Positions 45,624 to 54,816 of a DNA stretch of 64,000 bases are shown here, piece after piece. The notes under the pieces are model-generated. The model worked only from the letters and a program-made list of their open reading frames with translations. It was not told the DNA's origin and did no database searches. Where the stretch lies: assembly GCF_019602855.1 (NCBI RefSeq), contig NZ_CP080766.1:2232001-2296000 (forward strand), in the 5' to 3' direction. The position numbers were made by a program, and so were the translations under genes. This DNA is from Cupriavidus pinatubonensis. Lineage in GTDB: Bacteria; Pseudomonadota; Gammaproteobacteria; Burkholderiales; Burkholderiaceae. Position 1 is the stretch's first letter; every line of letters starts with the position of its first letter.

Positions 45624-45666
45624 AAAGCCGGCTGAAGCCGTCCCTCGGGGCGCTCTTGCCGGCTTT
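45624..45666. terminator. Bidirectional-type hairpin after the small protein gene
   Basis: AAAGCCGGC (45624-45632) pairs perfectly with GCCGGCTTT (45658-45666) around a 25-base loop that itself can fold. Read rightwards it ends in TTT only; read leftwards it ends in six T. Confidence 0.6.
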
Positions 45667-45804
45667 GCCATTTAAGGCCTGGTGACTTCAAGTGATGTGC
45701 CCTTGACTTGTGAGCTGCATTCGCAAGCGTTGCCAGACCTTTTCGTTTTGAGCCGGCGTGGCGGAAGGCTATCGTGGAGGCCTTTCCGCAGTTGCCCACA
45801 CGCC

Positions 45805-46683
45805 ATGCCGCCGCTCGTCCTGTGCTGCCTGCTGATCACCTACGTGGTCTGGGGCACGACTTATCTCGCTATCCGGTTCACGCTGGAGAGCTTCCCGCCG
45901 TTGCTGATGATGGGCTCGCGCTTCCTCTGCGCGGGGCTGCTGCTGGCCGCCTGGCTGGCCTGGCGACGCACGCCGATGCCGACTTGGCGCCAACTGCGCA
46001 ACTGCGCGGTACCTGCGGTATTCCTGCTCGTCGGCGGGATGGGACTGACCGCCATTGCCGAGCAAACCATCTCTTCGGGGGCGACCACGGTGATGATCGG
46101 GTCGATGCCGATCTTCGGCCTGTTCTGGAGCGCGTGTTTCGGCACGCGTCCGCGCTGGTATGAGGGGCTGGCGATTGCGATCGGTAGCGTCGGCATACTT
46201 GTGCTGACCGCCGGCGCCGAATTCCGCGTCAGCACCGCAGGCGTGGTGGCGCTGTTGCTCGCTGTGGCGAGCTGGTCGTTCGGGTCGCAGCTTGCGCGCC
46301 GGATTGAACTACCGGACGGTGCTTCCGCGTTCGCCGCTGAGATGCTGATCGGCGGAGCGATCCTGCTGGTGTTGTCGGCGCTGCGCCAGGAGCCTTGGCC
46401 GGCCACGATCAGCACGCAGGCGTGGTGGGCGTGGGGTTATCTCGTGGTGATTGGCTCGCTGGTGGCGTTTTCCGCTTACATGTACCTCGTCGCGAACGTG
46501 GGCCAGACGCTGGCCACCAGCTATGTCTATGTGAACCCGCCCGTGGCGCTGGCCGTGGGCGCGTGGCTGGGCGGGGAGCAGGTTGCCCCCCAGACGATAT
46601 GGGCGATCGTGCTGATTCTTGCGGCGCTGGCGGTGTTGAGCGTGGGCAGCCTGCGCACGGCGCGTGCGGCAGCGGCTGCCTGA
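45805..46683 (+). CDS. EamA/DMT-family transporter
   Basis: 292-residue inner-membrane protein with about ten hydrophobic segments arranged as two EamA repeats. The repeat-1 start is CCLLITYVVWGTTYLAIRFTL and the end of repeat 1 is GGMGLTAIAEQTISSGATTV; repeat 2 ends YVYVNPPVALAVGAWLGGE, the usual EamA signature. Likely an exporter of amino acids or other metabolites (YedA-like); the cargo is unknown. The ATG at 45805 is chosen because the first membrane segment begins there. It is tail to tail with the GntR gene at 46698. Confidence 0.8.
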   Translation: MPPLVLCCLLITYVVWGTTYLAIRFTLESFPPLLMMGSRFLCAGLLLAAWLAWRRTPMPTWRQLRNCAVPAVFLLVGGMGLTAIAEQTISSGATTVMIGSMPIFGLFWSACFGTRPRWYEGLAIAIGSVGILVLTAGAEFRVSTAGVVALLLAVASWSFGSQLARRIELPDGASAFAAEMLIGGAILLVLSALRQEPWPATISTQAWWAWGYLVVIGSLVAFSAYMYLVANVGQTLATSYVYVNPPVALAVGAWLGGEQVAPQTIWAIVLILAALAVLSVGSLRTARAAAAA

Positions 46684-46697
46684 GCCGCGCCCGGGCG

Positions 46698-47390
46698 TCA
46701 GGATGACGACTGTTCTTCGATCCAGAGTGACAGCCGCACCTTGTAGGCCTGCTGGATATGGCGGCGCGTGATCTGCTCGGCCAGCGCGGGGTCACGCTTT
46801 TCCAGCGCTTCAACCAGGGCAAGGTGTTCCTCGTAGGAGCTGCGAGGCCGGCCCGGTACTGATAGTGTGGTGCGGCCGAGAAGCGCCATGGACTCGTGCA
46901 GCGACCGCAGCGTCTTGAGCAGGTAGCGGTTGTGCGCGCAACGATGCAGCGTTTCGTGGAACAGTCGGTTGTTGGCGGCCAGCCGTTCGGGATCGTCGAT
47001 CATGGAAAGGTCGCGCTCGACGATATCGCGCAGCAGCGAGATCTCGACATCGGTGGCGTGGCGTGCGGCCAGCGCGGCCGCGGTGCCTTCCAGCACTTCG
47101 CGCATGACATAGAGTTCGCTGACCATGCTGGCGTCGAGCTGGGTCACCATCATGCCGCGGTTCGGCTCGTTGACGACGAGGCCCTCGGATTCCAGCCGCG
47201 ACAGCGCTTCGCGCACGGGCGTGCGCGACAGGCCCAGCGATTCCGCCAGTTCGACCTCGCGCAGGCGCGTCCCCGGGGAAAGCTGTCCAGCCTGGATGGC
47301 CGCACGCAACTGCTGGTAGGCGCGCTCGGAGCGCGGCAGGGACGAGGCCTGGCCGGCGTCGGTGCCGCCGGCGAATTCGGTGGAGATCAT
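46698..47390 (-). CDS. GntR/FCD-family regulator
   Basis: 230 residues. HTH: LSPGTRLREVELAESLGLSRTPVREALSRLESEGLV with the typical wing NRGMMVTQLD. The FCD domain has ANNRLFHETLHRCAHNRYLLKTL and EEHLALVEALEKRD, containing the metal-binding histidines of this subfamily. The ATG at 47390 has no strong ribosome site. Its target is not evident; the convergent EamA exporter is the closest candidate. Confidence 0.8.
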   Translation of the reverse strand: MISTEFAGGTDAGQASSLPRSERAYQQLRAAIQAGQLSPGTRLREVELAESLGLSRTPVREALSRLESEGLVVNEPNRGMMVTQLDASMVSELYVMREVLEGTAAALAARHATDVEISLLRDIVERDLSMIDDPERLAANNRLFHETLHRCAHNRYLLKTLRSLHESMALLGRTTLSVPGRPRSSYEEHLALVEALEKRDPALAEQITRRHIQQAYKVRLSLWIEEQSSS

Positions 47391-47527
47391 GTGAAGCTGG
47401 CTGATTGACCCATGTAAGCGGTCATCATACCCGCTCGCAAGCCGCTGACATCACTGCGCCGCAATACTGTGCAACGCGGCCGGACGCTTGCCAGGCCCCG
47501 CAAGCCGGGGCTGCGGCGTGCGGCGCG

Positions 47528-49150
47528 TCAGGCGCCGTAGGCCGTCTGCGACTGGAACGGGTGGTACTGGTAGAGCCACGTCTCGGACAACGGCTTGCCA
47601 TCCAGCCGCAGGAACAGCCGCAGATCGACCGGCTCCTTGCCGTCGGCCGTCAGGTCGAACTGGGCGCGCCAATGGCCCGGTACGCCGTTGGGCACGGCCT
47701 CGGTGAAGACATAAGAGAACTTGCCGCGCGAGGCGGTCAGCACCGCTTCGGGCTTGACGCCGAACGGTAGCTTCTCAAGCGGGGCGCCCTTGAATTCCAC
47801 CATGAACTTGCGCACGCCCTTCGGGCGCGGCTGGCCCGGCTGGCCGCCGTTGCCCATGCGCGTGGCGACGCAGCGGGCCAGTGGCGAGGGAAACGGCTCG
47901 TCGGCCAGCCAGTGGAGCCGGTAGCGAAGCCGATAGGTGTTGCCCGCGCGCGCGGGCGCCTTGGGCACCCACATGGCGACGATGTTGTCATGGATCTCGT
48001 CATCGGTGCGCAGCTCGACAAGCTGCACCGCGCCCGCGCCCCAGCCGTCGCGCGGCTCGACCCACAGGCTTGGTCGGCGTTCGTAGTTGACGCCGTCCTG
48101 GTAGTGGTCGAACAGGCGGTCGCGCTGCAGCAGGCCGAATCCGCGCGGGTTGTCGTCGCCGAACGCGGATGCCATGGTCTGCGGCGGGTCATTGAGCGGA
48201 CGCCAGATATGCTCGCCTGCGCCGTTCCAGATCGCCAGGCCGTCGGAGTCGTGGACTTCGGGGCGCCAGTCCACGGCGGTCCCTTTCATGGTCTCGGAGA
48301 ACCAGTACATCGACGTAAGCGGTGCGAGCCCGAGCCGCGCCACGTCCTTGCGCAGGAACAGCGCGCATTCGACGTCCATGACCACGGCCTTGCCACGCTG
48401 CATGACGAACTTGTAGGCGCCGGTGATGCTCGGTCCGTCGAGCAGCGCATAGACAGTGACCGTGTCGCCCTTGCCCTCGGGCGGTTCGAAATAGAAATGC
48501 GTGAAGTTCGGGAATTCCTCCGACTTGCCGGCCTCCGCCACGTCGATGGCGATGCCGCGCGCCGACAGGCCGTACTGGTACAGCTCGCCGATCGCACGGA
48601 AGTACGACGCGCCGAGGAAGGCGACCCAGTCGTTCTTCTTCCAGTCACGCACCTTCTGGTCGCCCAGCCGGCTTTCCTGGAAGCGGAAGCCCGCGAAGCC
48701 GCTGCCGCGCGGCAGCTTGTGCGCTGGACTGTCGGTGGGCATGTCGAAGTAGCTCTCTTCGTAGACGATTTCCCGTGCGTTGCCCTTGCTGTCCTTGCCG
48801 CGCTCGATCACGTGCATGCGCACCGGCGTGCGGAAGTAGGTGCCCAAGTGGAAGAACGTCACCGGGAACTGGCCCGGGCCGTCGGCAAACAGCGCGTTTT
48901 CCGGACGGAAGCGAATCTTGCCGTGGGCATCGTAGTCGATGCGATCGAGGATCTCGGGTGGCGGCGCGGGCGGGGCGGCATAGGGTTTGCCGGCCAGCGC
49001 GCGCGCCTGGTCGATGAGAGCGTCGAAGCTGAACGGGCGGGCGTCGCCCAGCTTGATCCCGCTGGCGGCCAACGCCGAAGGGGGGATGCCCAGTGCGGCC
49101 AGGGCAGCCGAGGCGGTGGCGGAAACCAGCAGGGTGCGGCGGTTCATCAT
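47528..49150 (-). CDS. opgD: Periplasmic glucan biosynthesis protein D
   Basis: 540-residue MdoG/OpgD-family protein needed to make osmoregulated periplasmic glucans. A twin-arginine signal (MNRRTLLVSATASAALAALG) exports it folded, which is typical of OpgD and not OpgG. The MdoG domain begins FSFDALIDQARALAGKPY; landmarks are YFDMPTDSPAHKLPRG, DWVAFLGASYFRAIG and the conserved NPRGFGLLQRDRLFDHYQD. The C-terminal Ig-like part includes FTEAVPNGVPGHWRAQFDLT. No opgH is adjacent. The ATG at 49150 (or the one three bases later) has GAAGGACGCTGACGCCAC upstream. Confidence 0.88.
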   Translation of the reverse strand: MMNRRTLLVSATASAALAALGIPPSALAASGIKLGDARPFSFDALIDQARALAGKPYAAPPAPPPEILDRIDYDAHGKIRFRPENALFADGPGQFPVTFFHLGTYFRTPVRMHVIERGKDSKGNAREIVYEESYFDMPTDSPAHKLPRGSGFAGFRFQESRLGDQKVRDWKKNDWVAFLGASYFRAIGELYQYGLSARGIAIDVAEAGKSEEFPNFTHFYFEPPEGKGDTVTVYALLDGPSITGAYKFVMQRGKAVVMDVECALFLRKDVARLGLAPLTSMYWFSETMKGTAVDWRPEVHDSDGLAIWNGAGEHIWRPLNDPPQTMASAFGDDNPRGFGLLQRDRLFDHYQDGVNYERRPSLWVEPRDGWGAGAVQLVELRTDDEIHDNIVAMWVPKAPARAGNTYRLRYRLHWLADEPFPSPLARCVATRMGNGGQPGQPRPKGVRKFMVEFKGAPLEKLPFGVKPEAVLTASRGKFSYVFTEAVPNGVPGHWRAQFDLTADGKEPVDLRLFLRLDGKPLSETWLYQYHPFQSQTAYGA

Positions 49151-49258
49151 GTGGCGTCAGCGTCCTTCTTCTCATCTTCGGATCAGTGCAGAACTGTAAG
49201 AGACGCCATCGCCGGGCGAAAGTTCGGACACCGACTGTTACAGCAGGTGGTTCAGCCG

Positions 49259-50011
49259 TCACTGTCCGGCGCGTGCGCGGCGCTGCGCACGCCGCTTCCT
49301 GGAAACCATGTTCAACCCTTCAACTGCGGCCGAGAACGCCATCGCCGTATAGATATAGCCCTTGGGCACGTGCGTGCCGAAACCTTCGGCAATCAGCGTC
49401 ATGCCGATCATCATCAGGAAGGCCAGCGCCAGCATCACGATGGTCGGGTTGCGGTTGATGAAGTTGGCCAGTGGCGTGGCGGCAAACAGCATCGCCGTGA
49501 CTGCGGCGATCACGGCGATGAACATGATCTCCACATGCTCGGTCATGCCGACCGCGGTGATGATGCTGTCGATCGAGAACACGAGGTCCAGCACCAGGAT
49601 CTGGCCGATGGCGCTGGCAAAGCTCTGCGATGCCCGGGCCTTGCCCGTGTCGTCGCCTTCCGCCTCCCCCGAAACGTGGTGATGGATTTCCCGCGTCGCC
49701 TTCCACATCAGGAAAGCACCGCCTGCAATCAAGATCAGGCCGCGCCACGATATGCCGCGCCCTAGTACGGTGAAGAGCGGCTCGGTGAGCGTGACGATAA
49801 ACGCGATGGTGGCCAGCAACGCGAGCCGCAGGATCAGCGCCAGGCCGATGCCGACGCGCCGCGCCTTTTCGCGCATGTCTGCCGGCAGCTTGTTGGTGAG
49901 GATGGAGATGAAGATCAGATTGTCGATGCCAAGCACGATCTCCATGACCACCAGCGTGGCCAGCGCCGCCCACGCGGCGGGATCCTGCAGCAATGCGAGG
50001 GACGATTCCAT
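49259..50011 (-). CDS. TerC-family membrane protein
   Basis: 250 residues, seven to eight transmembrane segments. The family motifs [21 protein letters not shown] and [20 protein letters not shown] carry the paired Asp-Asn/Asp-Ser metal-like sites. A His-rich loop [14 protein letters not shown] lies between the halves. TerC proteins are linked to manganese export in several bacteria and to tellurite resistance; the role here is inferred. The ATG at 50011 follows GGAGCTGAC. A Lys/Arg-rich tail ends the protein in the cytoplasm. Confidence 0.85.
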   Translation of the reverse strand: MESSLALLQDPAAWAALATLVVMEIVLGIDNLIFISILTNKLPADMREKARRVGIGLALILRLALLATIAFIVTLTEPLFTVLGRGISWRGLILIAGGAFLMWKATREIHHHVSGEAEGDDTGKARASQSFASAIGQILVLDLVFSIDSIITAVGMTEHVEIMFIAVIAAVTAMLFAATPLANFINRNPTIVMLALAFLMMIGMTLIAEGFGTHVPKGYIYTAMAFSAAVEGLNMVSRKRRAQRRARAGQ

Positions 50012-50160
50012 GTCAGCTCCGTTCGAGAGTGGGGCCGATGGAACCGGGCCCGCAAGCGCAGTGTTGCCGACATGTTAGCAACTGCCTTGTGACGAAGGAA
50101 ATCTAGTTCGCTTGCGAGCGAAAATTAGGGTTGTCGTTCGGCCTTGTGGAATATAGTATG

Positions 50161-50170
50161 TGATATATCA
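50161..50170. promoter_or_regulatory. TGATATATCA operator upstream of the PanE-like gene
   Basis: Exact 10-bp palindrome, 33 bases before the ATG at 50204, in the context GTATG-TGATATATCA. Same element and same left flank as the copies before the frc-1 and oxc units. Confidence 0.6.
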
Positions 50171-50203
50171 ATGAATACTATCGAGCCATCAAGGAGACAG
50201 GCA

Positions 50204-51181
50204 ATGAAAGTGTGCATCTATGGGGCAGGGGCCATCGGCGGCTATGTGGGCGCCCAACTGGCGCGCGCGGGGGCCGAAGTCAGCTTCGTCGCGCGCGGTC
50301 CGCACCTGGCGGCCATGAAGGCCAACGGCGTTCGCCTGCTGATCGACGGCGAGGAGCGGGTGGCCAGGGTCAACTGCACGAGTGATCCGCGCGAACTCGG
50401 TCCCCAGGATTATGTGTTTATCACGCTCAAGGCGCATTCGGTGCCCGGCGTGGTGGATCTGATGCAGCCGCTGCTGGGACCGCAGACGGCGGTAGTCACG
50501 GGCGTCAACGGTATTCCTTACTGGTATTTCTACAAGCATGGCGGCGAACTGGCGGGCAGCACGCTCGAAAGTGTGGACCCGGGCGGCAAGCAGTGGCGCG
50601 GCTTCGGCCCCGAGCGTGCGATCGGTTGCGTCGTCTATCCCGCCGCGGAAATCATCGAACCGGGCGTGATCAAGCATGTGTATGGCAAGAAATTCCCGCT
50701 TGGCGAGCCGGATGGCAGCCAGTCGGACCGCGTCACACGACTGAGCGAGATGATGATGGCGGCTGACCTGGAAGCGCCGGTGCGAGAAAACATCCGCGAT
50801 GAAATCTGGCTCAAGCTGTGGGGCAACCTCTGTTTCAACCCGATCAGTGCGCTGACCCACGCCACCTTGGACGTCATCACGGCAAATCCCGCCACGCGGG
50901 CCCTGTCGCGCCAGATGATGCTGGAGGCCCAGAGCATTGCCGAGTCATTCGGCGTGAAATTCCGCGTGGACGTCGAGCGCCGCATCAACGGCGCGGGCGC
51001 CGTGGGCGCCCACAAGACGTCGATGCTGCAGGACCTGGAGGCGGGCCGCGCGATGGAAATCGACCCGTTGCTCACCGTCGTGCAGGAGATGGGCCGCCTG
51101 GTCGGCCATCCGACGCCGATGTGCGATGCAGTACTGGGCCTCATCAAGCAGCGCGACGAAATGGCGCGCCTGGCGGCCTGA
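50204..51181 (+). CDS. 2-dehydropantoate 2-reductase-like protein (PanE/ApbA family)
   Basis: 325 residues. The Rossmann motif is CIYGAGAIGGYVGAQLARAG, and the catalytic Lys/Asn pair appears in EIWLKLWGNLCFNPISALT, as in ketopantoate reductases. It reduces a 2-oxo acid with NADPH; ketopantoate (for CoA synthesis) is the classical substrate, but many paralogues use others. The ATG at 50204 follows CAAGGAGACAGGCA. The TGATATATCA operator just upstream joins it to the oxalate regulon. Extra CoA supply for the oxalyl-CoA cycle, or a hydroxy-acid step in glyoxylate metabolism, are possible roles. Confidence 0.8.
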   Translation: MKVCIYGAGAIGGYVGAQLARAGAEVSFVARGPHLAAMKANGVRLLIDGEERVARVNCTSDPRELGPQDYVFITLKAHSVPGVVDLMQPLLGPQTAVVTGVNGIPYWYFYKHGGELAGSTLESVDPGGKQWRGFGPERAIGCVVYPAAEIIEPGVIKHVYGKKFPLGEPDGSQSDRVTRLSEMMMAADLEAPVRENIRDEIWLKLWGNLCFNPISALTHATLDVITANPATRALSRQMMLEAQSIAESFGVKFRVDVERRINGAGAVGAHKTSMLQDLEAGRAMEIDPLLTVVQEMGRLVGHPTPMCDAVLGLIKQRDEMARLAA

Positions 51182-51285
51182 TCGTCGGCATGACCTACGC
51201 CCCGTGCCACAGCCCGCGTGGCCGGGGTGCATTTGATGCATGCAAGTCCGCCGGGAAAGTCACCTTTTCGTGGCTTACCGCCCGG

Positions 51286-51310
51286 AATGGATATCCATTG
51301 TGATATACCA
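51286..51310. promoter_or_regulatory. Double palindrome upstream of the oxalate GntR gene
   Basis: AATGGATATCCATT (51286-51299) is a perfect 14-bp palindrome, directly followed by TGATATACCA (51301-51310), a two-mismatch version of the TGATATATCA element. It lies about 160 bp before the regulator start and may serve autoregulation. Confidence 0.45.
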
Positions 51311-51467
51311 TATACGACAGGCCGGGCACCGGGTGGCACGCCGGACTTATAACCGATCGGGTTTGATGCGATCCGGGAATGAGTCCAGATGATTTTGCTA
51401 AGCTGTGCAGGAATGCGGAGGGCAGCCATTGTGGCCGCCGCGCCACCGGTCTCACACGAGCTCATTC

Positions 51468-52187
51468 ATGTCTGCGCAAACCCAACCTATCGTCCAGTCA
51501 CCGGGACTGACCCTCTCCGTGCAACCGATCAACGCCGGCGCCAGCCTGCGCGACCAGGCCTATGCCATGTTGCGCCAGGCCATCGCCGACGCGGATATCT
51601 ACCAGTCGCGCGACGAGATCCGGCTCGATGAACGCGTGCTGAGCGAGGCCATGGGCGTGAGCCGCACGCCGATCCGCGAAGCCATGACACTGCTGGAGCA
51701 GGAAGGCTTCCTGCGCACGGTGCCCCGCCGCGGCATCTACATCATGCGCAAGACCAAGCGCGAGATCGTCGAGATGATCCAGATGTGGGCGGCGCTGGAA
51801 AGCATGGCGGCGCGCCTGGCCACGCTGCACGCCACCGACGCGGAAATCGCGCAACTGCGCAGCATGTTCGACAGCTTCCGCGATTCGACGCCGGCCGAGC
51901 ATATCGAGGAATACTCCGACGCCAATATCGTGTTCCACCAGGCGATCGTGCAGTTGTCGAAGTCGCAGATCATCATGGACACGATCCGCAACATCTTCAT
52001 CCACGTGAGGGCGATCCGGAAGATGACCATCTCACAGAGCGACCGCGCGGCGCGTTCGATCGTGGATCACTTGCGCATCATCGAGGCGCTGGAAAAACGC
52101 GATACGGAACTGGCAGAGCGCCTGGTGCGCCAGCATTCGCTGGACCTGGCCGACTACGTCGAAAAGCACTGCGACTTCCTTGACTGA
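51468..52187 (+). CDS. GntR/FCD regulator of the oxalate locus
   Basis: 239 residues. HTH: DEIRLDERVLSEAMGVSRTPIREAMTLLEQEGFL with wing VPRRGIYIMRKTKREI; FCD domain with EYSDANIVFHQAIVQLSKS and IVDHLRIIEALEKRD, which contain the ligand histidines. The ATG at 51468 is preferred to one at 51405 because the HTH then sits at the usual place. It is followed by a strong terminator and then the frc-1 unit. It is the only regulator gene in the oxalate locus, so it is the best candidate to bind TGATATATCA. An acid such as oxalate or a CoA-pathway intermediate may be the effector. Confidence 0.83.
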   Translation: MSAQTQPIVQSPGLTLSVQPINAGASLRDQAYAMLRQAIADADIYQSRDEIRLDERVLSEAMGVSRTPIREAMTLLEQEGFLRTVPRRGIYIMRKTKREIVEMIQMWAALESMAARLATLHATDAEIAQLRSMFDSFRDSTPAEHIEEYSDANIVFHQAIVQLSKSQIIMDTIRNIFIHVRAIRKMTISQSDRAARSIVDHLRIIEALEKRDTELAERLVRQHSLDLADYVEKHCDFLD

Positions 52188-52216
52188 TCGGCTCATTTTT
52201 ACAGCTTACCGATAAG

Positions 52217-52243
52217 AACGGCGGACCGAGTCCGCCGTTTTTT
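52217..52243 (+). terminator. Rho-independent terminator after the GntR gene
   Basis: Perfect 9-bp stem AACGGCGGA / TCCGCCGTT with a 5-base loop, followed by a run of T ending at 52243. It separates the regulator transcript from the frc-1 unit. Confidence 0.85.
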
Positions 52244-52284
52244 GTTTCTGAACGCGGACGTGGGCCGGCTTCACCGTTGGTATG

Positions 52285-52294
52285 TGATATATCA
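52285..52294. promoter_or_regulatory. Distal TGATATATCA operator of the frc-1 unit
   Basis: Exact palindrome in the context GGTATG-TGATATATCA-AG. The proximal copy is 191 bp to the right in opposite orientation. Confidence 0.6.
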
Positions 52295-52461
52295 AGTAGA
52301 CTGGCGGAAAGGCACCGCCCGGTTGGCCCGATACATCACTTAGTAGCGAGTCAGAAGCCGCCGCTTCAGTGCTGGCAAGGCTCGCTCGGGTGGGGCGTGG
52401 TCCGGACGGCGTCGTAATTGTTGCGGTGCACCGACGAAAGTTGAGGCCGAGGTGGGAAAAG

Positions 52462-52506
52462 AGCTTGCCGTTCTCTGATATATCACATACCGTATGTCAT
52501 CAAGAC
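52462..52506. repeat. Duplicated promoter-leader cassette, copy 1 (contains proximal operator)
   Basis: These 45 bases are identical to 59752-59796 upstream of oxc, and the weaker likeness continues on both sides (about 52410 to 52600). Inside are TGATATATCA (52476-52485) and, overlapping its end, ACATAC-C-GTATGT (52485-52497). The cassette ends with the same ribosome site and the first codons of a micro-ORF. The duplication probably carried shared control to the second oxalate unit. Confidence 0.75.
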
Positions 52507-52586
52507 GGTCGAAAACGATCGGCAAGAGATAGAAGCATCCAGCGGGCCACCCGCCACCGAATTCAAGTCAAACGAGGAGACCAAGC

Positions 52587-52658
52587 ATGTCCGAAGTCCA
52601 CGCGAAGCGCGCCGAAAGCCGTACCGCGGAAAACACCCTGAAGACCCTGTACCAGTAA
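52587..52658 (+). CDS. Micro-ORF 1 in the leader of frc-1 (23 residues)
   Basis: Starts [12 protein letters not shown] and ends LKTLYQ. The ATG has GAGGAGACCAAGC before it, a strong site, and the stop is 32 bases before the frc-1 ATG. The first four residues, the ribosome site and the position are shared with micro-ORF 2 before oxc. The remainder differs but stays polar and Ala/Thr-rich. It could be a leader peptide for translational coupling, a small protein, or the surviving front end of a duplicated gene. No family is known to me. Confidence 0.5.
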   Translation: MSEVHAKRAESRTAENTLKTLYQ

Positions 52659-52690
52659 ACAGACGCCATCGGAACCGAGGAGACATCGCC

Positions 52691-53923
52691 ATGGAACGAA
52701 AAGCACTGGATGGCATCCGTGTTCTGGACATGACGCACGTTCAGGCAGGCCCTTCCGCCACGCAGCTGATGGCATGGATGGGCGCCGACGTGATCAAGGT
52801 GGAAATGCCGGGCCGCGGGGATATTACCCGCAGCCAGCTGCGCGACGTGCCCAACGCCGACAGCCTGTACTTCACCATGCTCAACAGCAACAAGCGCAGC
52901 CTCACGCTGAACATGAAGACGGCGGAAGGCAAGGCGTTGCTCGAAGACCTGATCCAGCGCAGCGACGTGCTGATCGAGAACTTCGGCCCTGGCGTGCTCG
53001 CACGTGCGGGTTTCGACTGGGACCGCATGCAGGACCTGAACCCGCGCCTGATCTATGCATCGATCAAGGGTTTCGGCCCCGGTCCGTACCAGGACTGCAA
53101 GGCCTATGAAAATGTGGCCCAGTGTATGGGCGGCTCGGCCTCCACGACCGGCGATGCCGCAGGCGTGCCGACCGTGACCGGTGCGCAGATCGGCGATTCG
53201 GGTACCGGCGTGCATTGCGTGGTCGGCATCCTGGCTGCGCTGCTGCAACGCGAGCATTCGGGCCGCGGCCAGCGCGTGGAAGTGGCCATGCAGGATGCGG
53301 TGCTGAACCTGTGCCGCGTGAAGCTGCGCGACCAGCAACGGCTCGATGCGGGCCCGCTGCGCGAGTACCCCAACGAGCAGTTCGACGACCACGTGCCCCG
53401 CGCCGGCAACGCATCAGGCGGCGGCCAGCCTGGCGCCGCGCTGCGCTGCTCGCCCGGCGGCCCGAACGACTATGTCTACGTCATCATCCAGCCGCAGGGC
53501 TGGGAGCCGCTGATGCGCCTGTGCGGCCGCGAAGATCTGATCACCGATCCGGAGTTCGCCTCGCCCGAGGTGCGCCTGAAGAAGCTCGGCGAATGCTTCG
53601 GCATCATCGAGCAGTGGACCATGGGACTGACGAAGTTCGAGGTGATGAACGCGCTCAACGAGGTCGATGTGCCGTGCGGTCCGATCCTGTCGATGAAGGA
53701 CCTGATCGAGGACCAGTCGATGTACGACCGCGGCTATCTGGTGGAGCTGGAGCACCCGACGCGCGGCAAGTACGTGCAGCTCGGTTCGCCGATTGCACTG
53801 TCCGATTCTCCGGTAAAGGTGGAACGTGCCCCGCTGCTGGGCGAGCACACCGAGGAAATCCTCGAGTGGCTGGGCCGCACGCCAGCCCAGATCGCCGCGA
53901 TGAAGCTGGCCGGCGCCGTCTGA
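52691..53923 (+). CDS. frc: Formyl-CoA:oxalate CoA-transferase, copy 1
   Basis: 410-residue family III CoA-transferase that moves CoA from formyl-CoA to oxalate. The catalytic aspartate lies in QIGDSGTG (Asp169, the same number as in Oxalobacter Frc). The N-terminus [18 protein letters not shown] and the [15 protein letters not shown] stretch are family-typical. The glycine loop reads NASGGGQPG, with Ser in place of the first Gly of the usual four. The ATG at 52691 follows GAGGAGACATCGCC. It heads the unit frc-FAH-pntA-pntB. Confidence 0.88.
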   Translation: MERKALDGIRVLDMTHVQAGPSATQLMAWMGADVIKVEMPGRGDITRSQLRDVPNADSLYFTMLNSNKRSLTLNMKTAEGKALLEDLIQRSDVLIENFGPGVLARAGFDWDRMQDLNPRLIYASIKGFGPGPYQDCKAYENVAQCMGGSASTTGDAAGVPTVTGAQIGDSGTGVHCVVGILAALLQREHSGRGQRVEVAMQDAVLNLCRVKLRDQQRLDAGPLREYPNEQFDDHVPRAGNASGGGQPGAALRCSPGGPNDYVYVIIQPQGWEPLMRLCGREDLITDPEFASPEVRLKKLGECFGIIEQWTMGLTKFEVMNALNEVDVPCGPILSMKDLIEDQSMYDRGYLVELEHPTRGKYVQLGSPIALSDSPVKVERAPLLGEHTEEILEWLGRTPAQIAAMKLAGAV

Positions 53924-54008
53924 GCGTCCGCCTTCCTCTCCTCTTCTTCCCCTGTTTCTCACACCGAGCGGGCGCGCCTGGCGCGTGCCCGCCGGAGGAG
54001 TTCGTGCT

Positions 54009-54791
54009 GTGAAATCCTGGATTCGTTTTCGCCGTCCCGACGGCAGCGTCGGCTACGGCCGCACGGAAGGCGACGGCAGCGACTGCGTCATTGAGTTCGA
54101 TGGCCCCGGCTATGTCGATCCTCAACCCGCGGGCGCCACTTACAAGCTTGGCGAACTGCATCTGCTCGCCCCGTGCGAGCCCGGCAAGGTCGTGGCGCTT
54201 TGGAACAACTTCCACGCTCTGGCACGCAAGCTGGAAAAGCCCGTGCCAACCCATCCGCTGTTCCTGATCAAGCCGGCCACTTCGCTGGCGGGCCCTGGCG
54301 ATGCCGTGGAGCGGCCGCGCAGCTATGACGGCAAGATCGTCTACGAGGGCGAGCTTGGCATCGTGATCGGCAAGAAGGCGCGCAACGTGTCGGTGACCGA
54401 GGCGGCATCGCACATCTTCGGCTACACCGTCGTCAACGACGTGACCGCCGCCGAGCTGATCGCTGCCGACCCGAATTTCCCGCAGTGGACCCGTGCCAAG
54501 GGCTTCGACACCTTCGGCTGCGTCGGTCCGGCCATCGTGCCCGGTTTCAACTGGCGCGCGGCCAGCGTAAAGACACGCCTCGACGGCGTGGAGCGGCAGA
54601 ACTACCCGCTCTCGGACATGATCTTCACGCCCGAAGAGCAGGTCAGCCGCATCTCGCAGGACCTGACGCTGATGCCGGGCGACGTGATCGCTGTCGGCAC
54701 CTCGCTGGGCGTGGGCTCGATGAAGGATGGCGCGGTGGTGGAGGTGAGCATCGAAGGCATCGGCTCGCTGGTGAACCACGTTCGCGGGTAA
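54009..54791 (+). CDS. Fumarylacetoacetate hydrolase-family protein of the oxalate unit
   Basis: 260 residues with a GTG start at 54009 (GGAGGAGTTCGTGCT upstream). Metal residues: [15 protein letters not shown] (Glu, Glu) and [14 protein letters not shown] (Asp); C-terminal [20 protein letters not shown]1-like members act on oxaloacetate or acylpyruvates. A role in removing a C4 or keto-acid by-product of oxalate metabolism is possible, but nothing in the sequence proves it. It lies 85 bp after frc-1 and 25 bp before pntA, so it is in the same transcript. Confidence 0.78.
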   Translation: MKSWIRFRRPDGSVGYGRTEGDGSDCVIEFDGPGYVDPQPAGATYKLGELHLLAPCEPGKVVALWNNFHALARKLEKPVPTHPLFLIKPATSLAGPGDAVERPRSYDGKIVYEGELGIVIGKKARNVSVTEAASHIFGYTVVNDVTAAELIAADPNFPQWTRAKGFDTFGCVGPAIVPGFNWRAASVKTRLDGVERQNYPLSDMIFTPEEQVSRISQDLTLMPGDVIAVGTSLGVGSMKDGAVVEVSIEGIGSLVNHVRG

Positions 54792-54816
54792 TCGCGCAAT
54801 AATCAAAGGGAAAGCC

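Noticed and set aside
47912..49765. 617-codon open frame on the plus strand opposite opgD and the TerC gene
   Set aside because: It spans two well supported genes on the other strand and has shadow composition.
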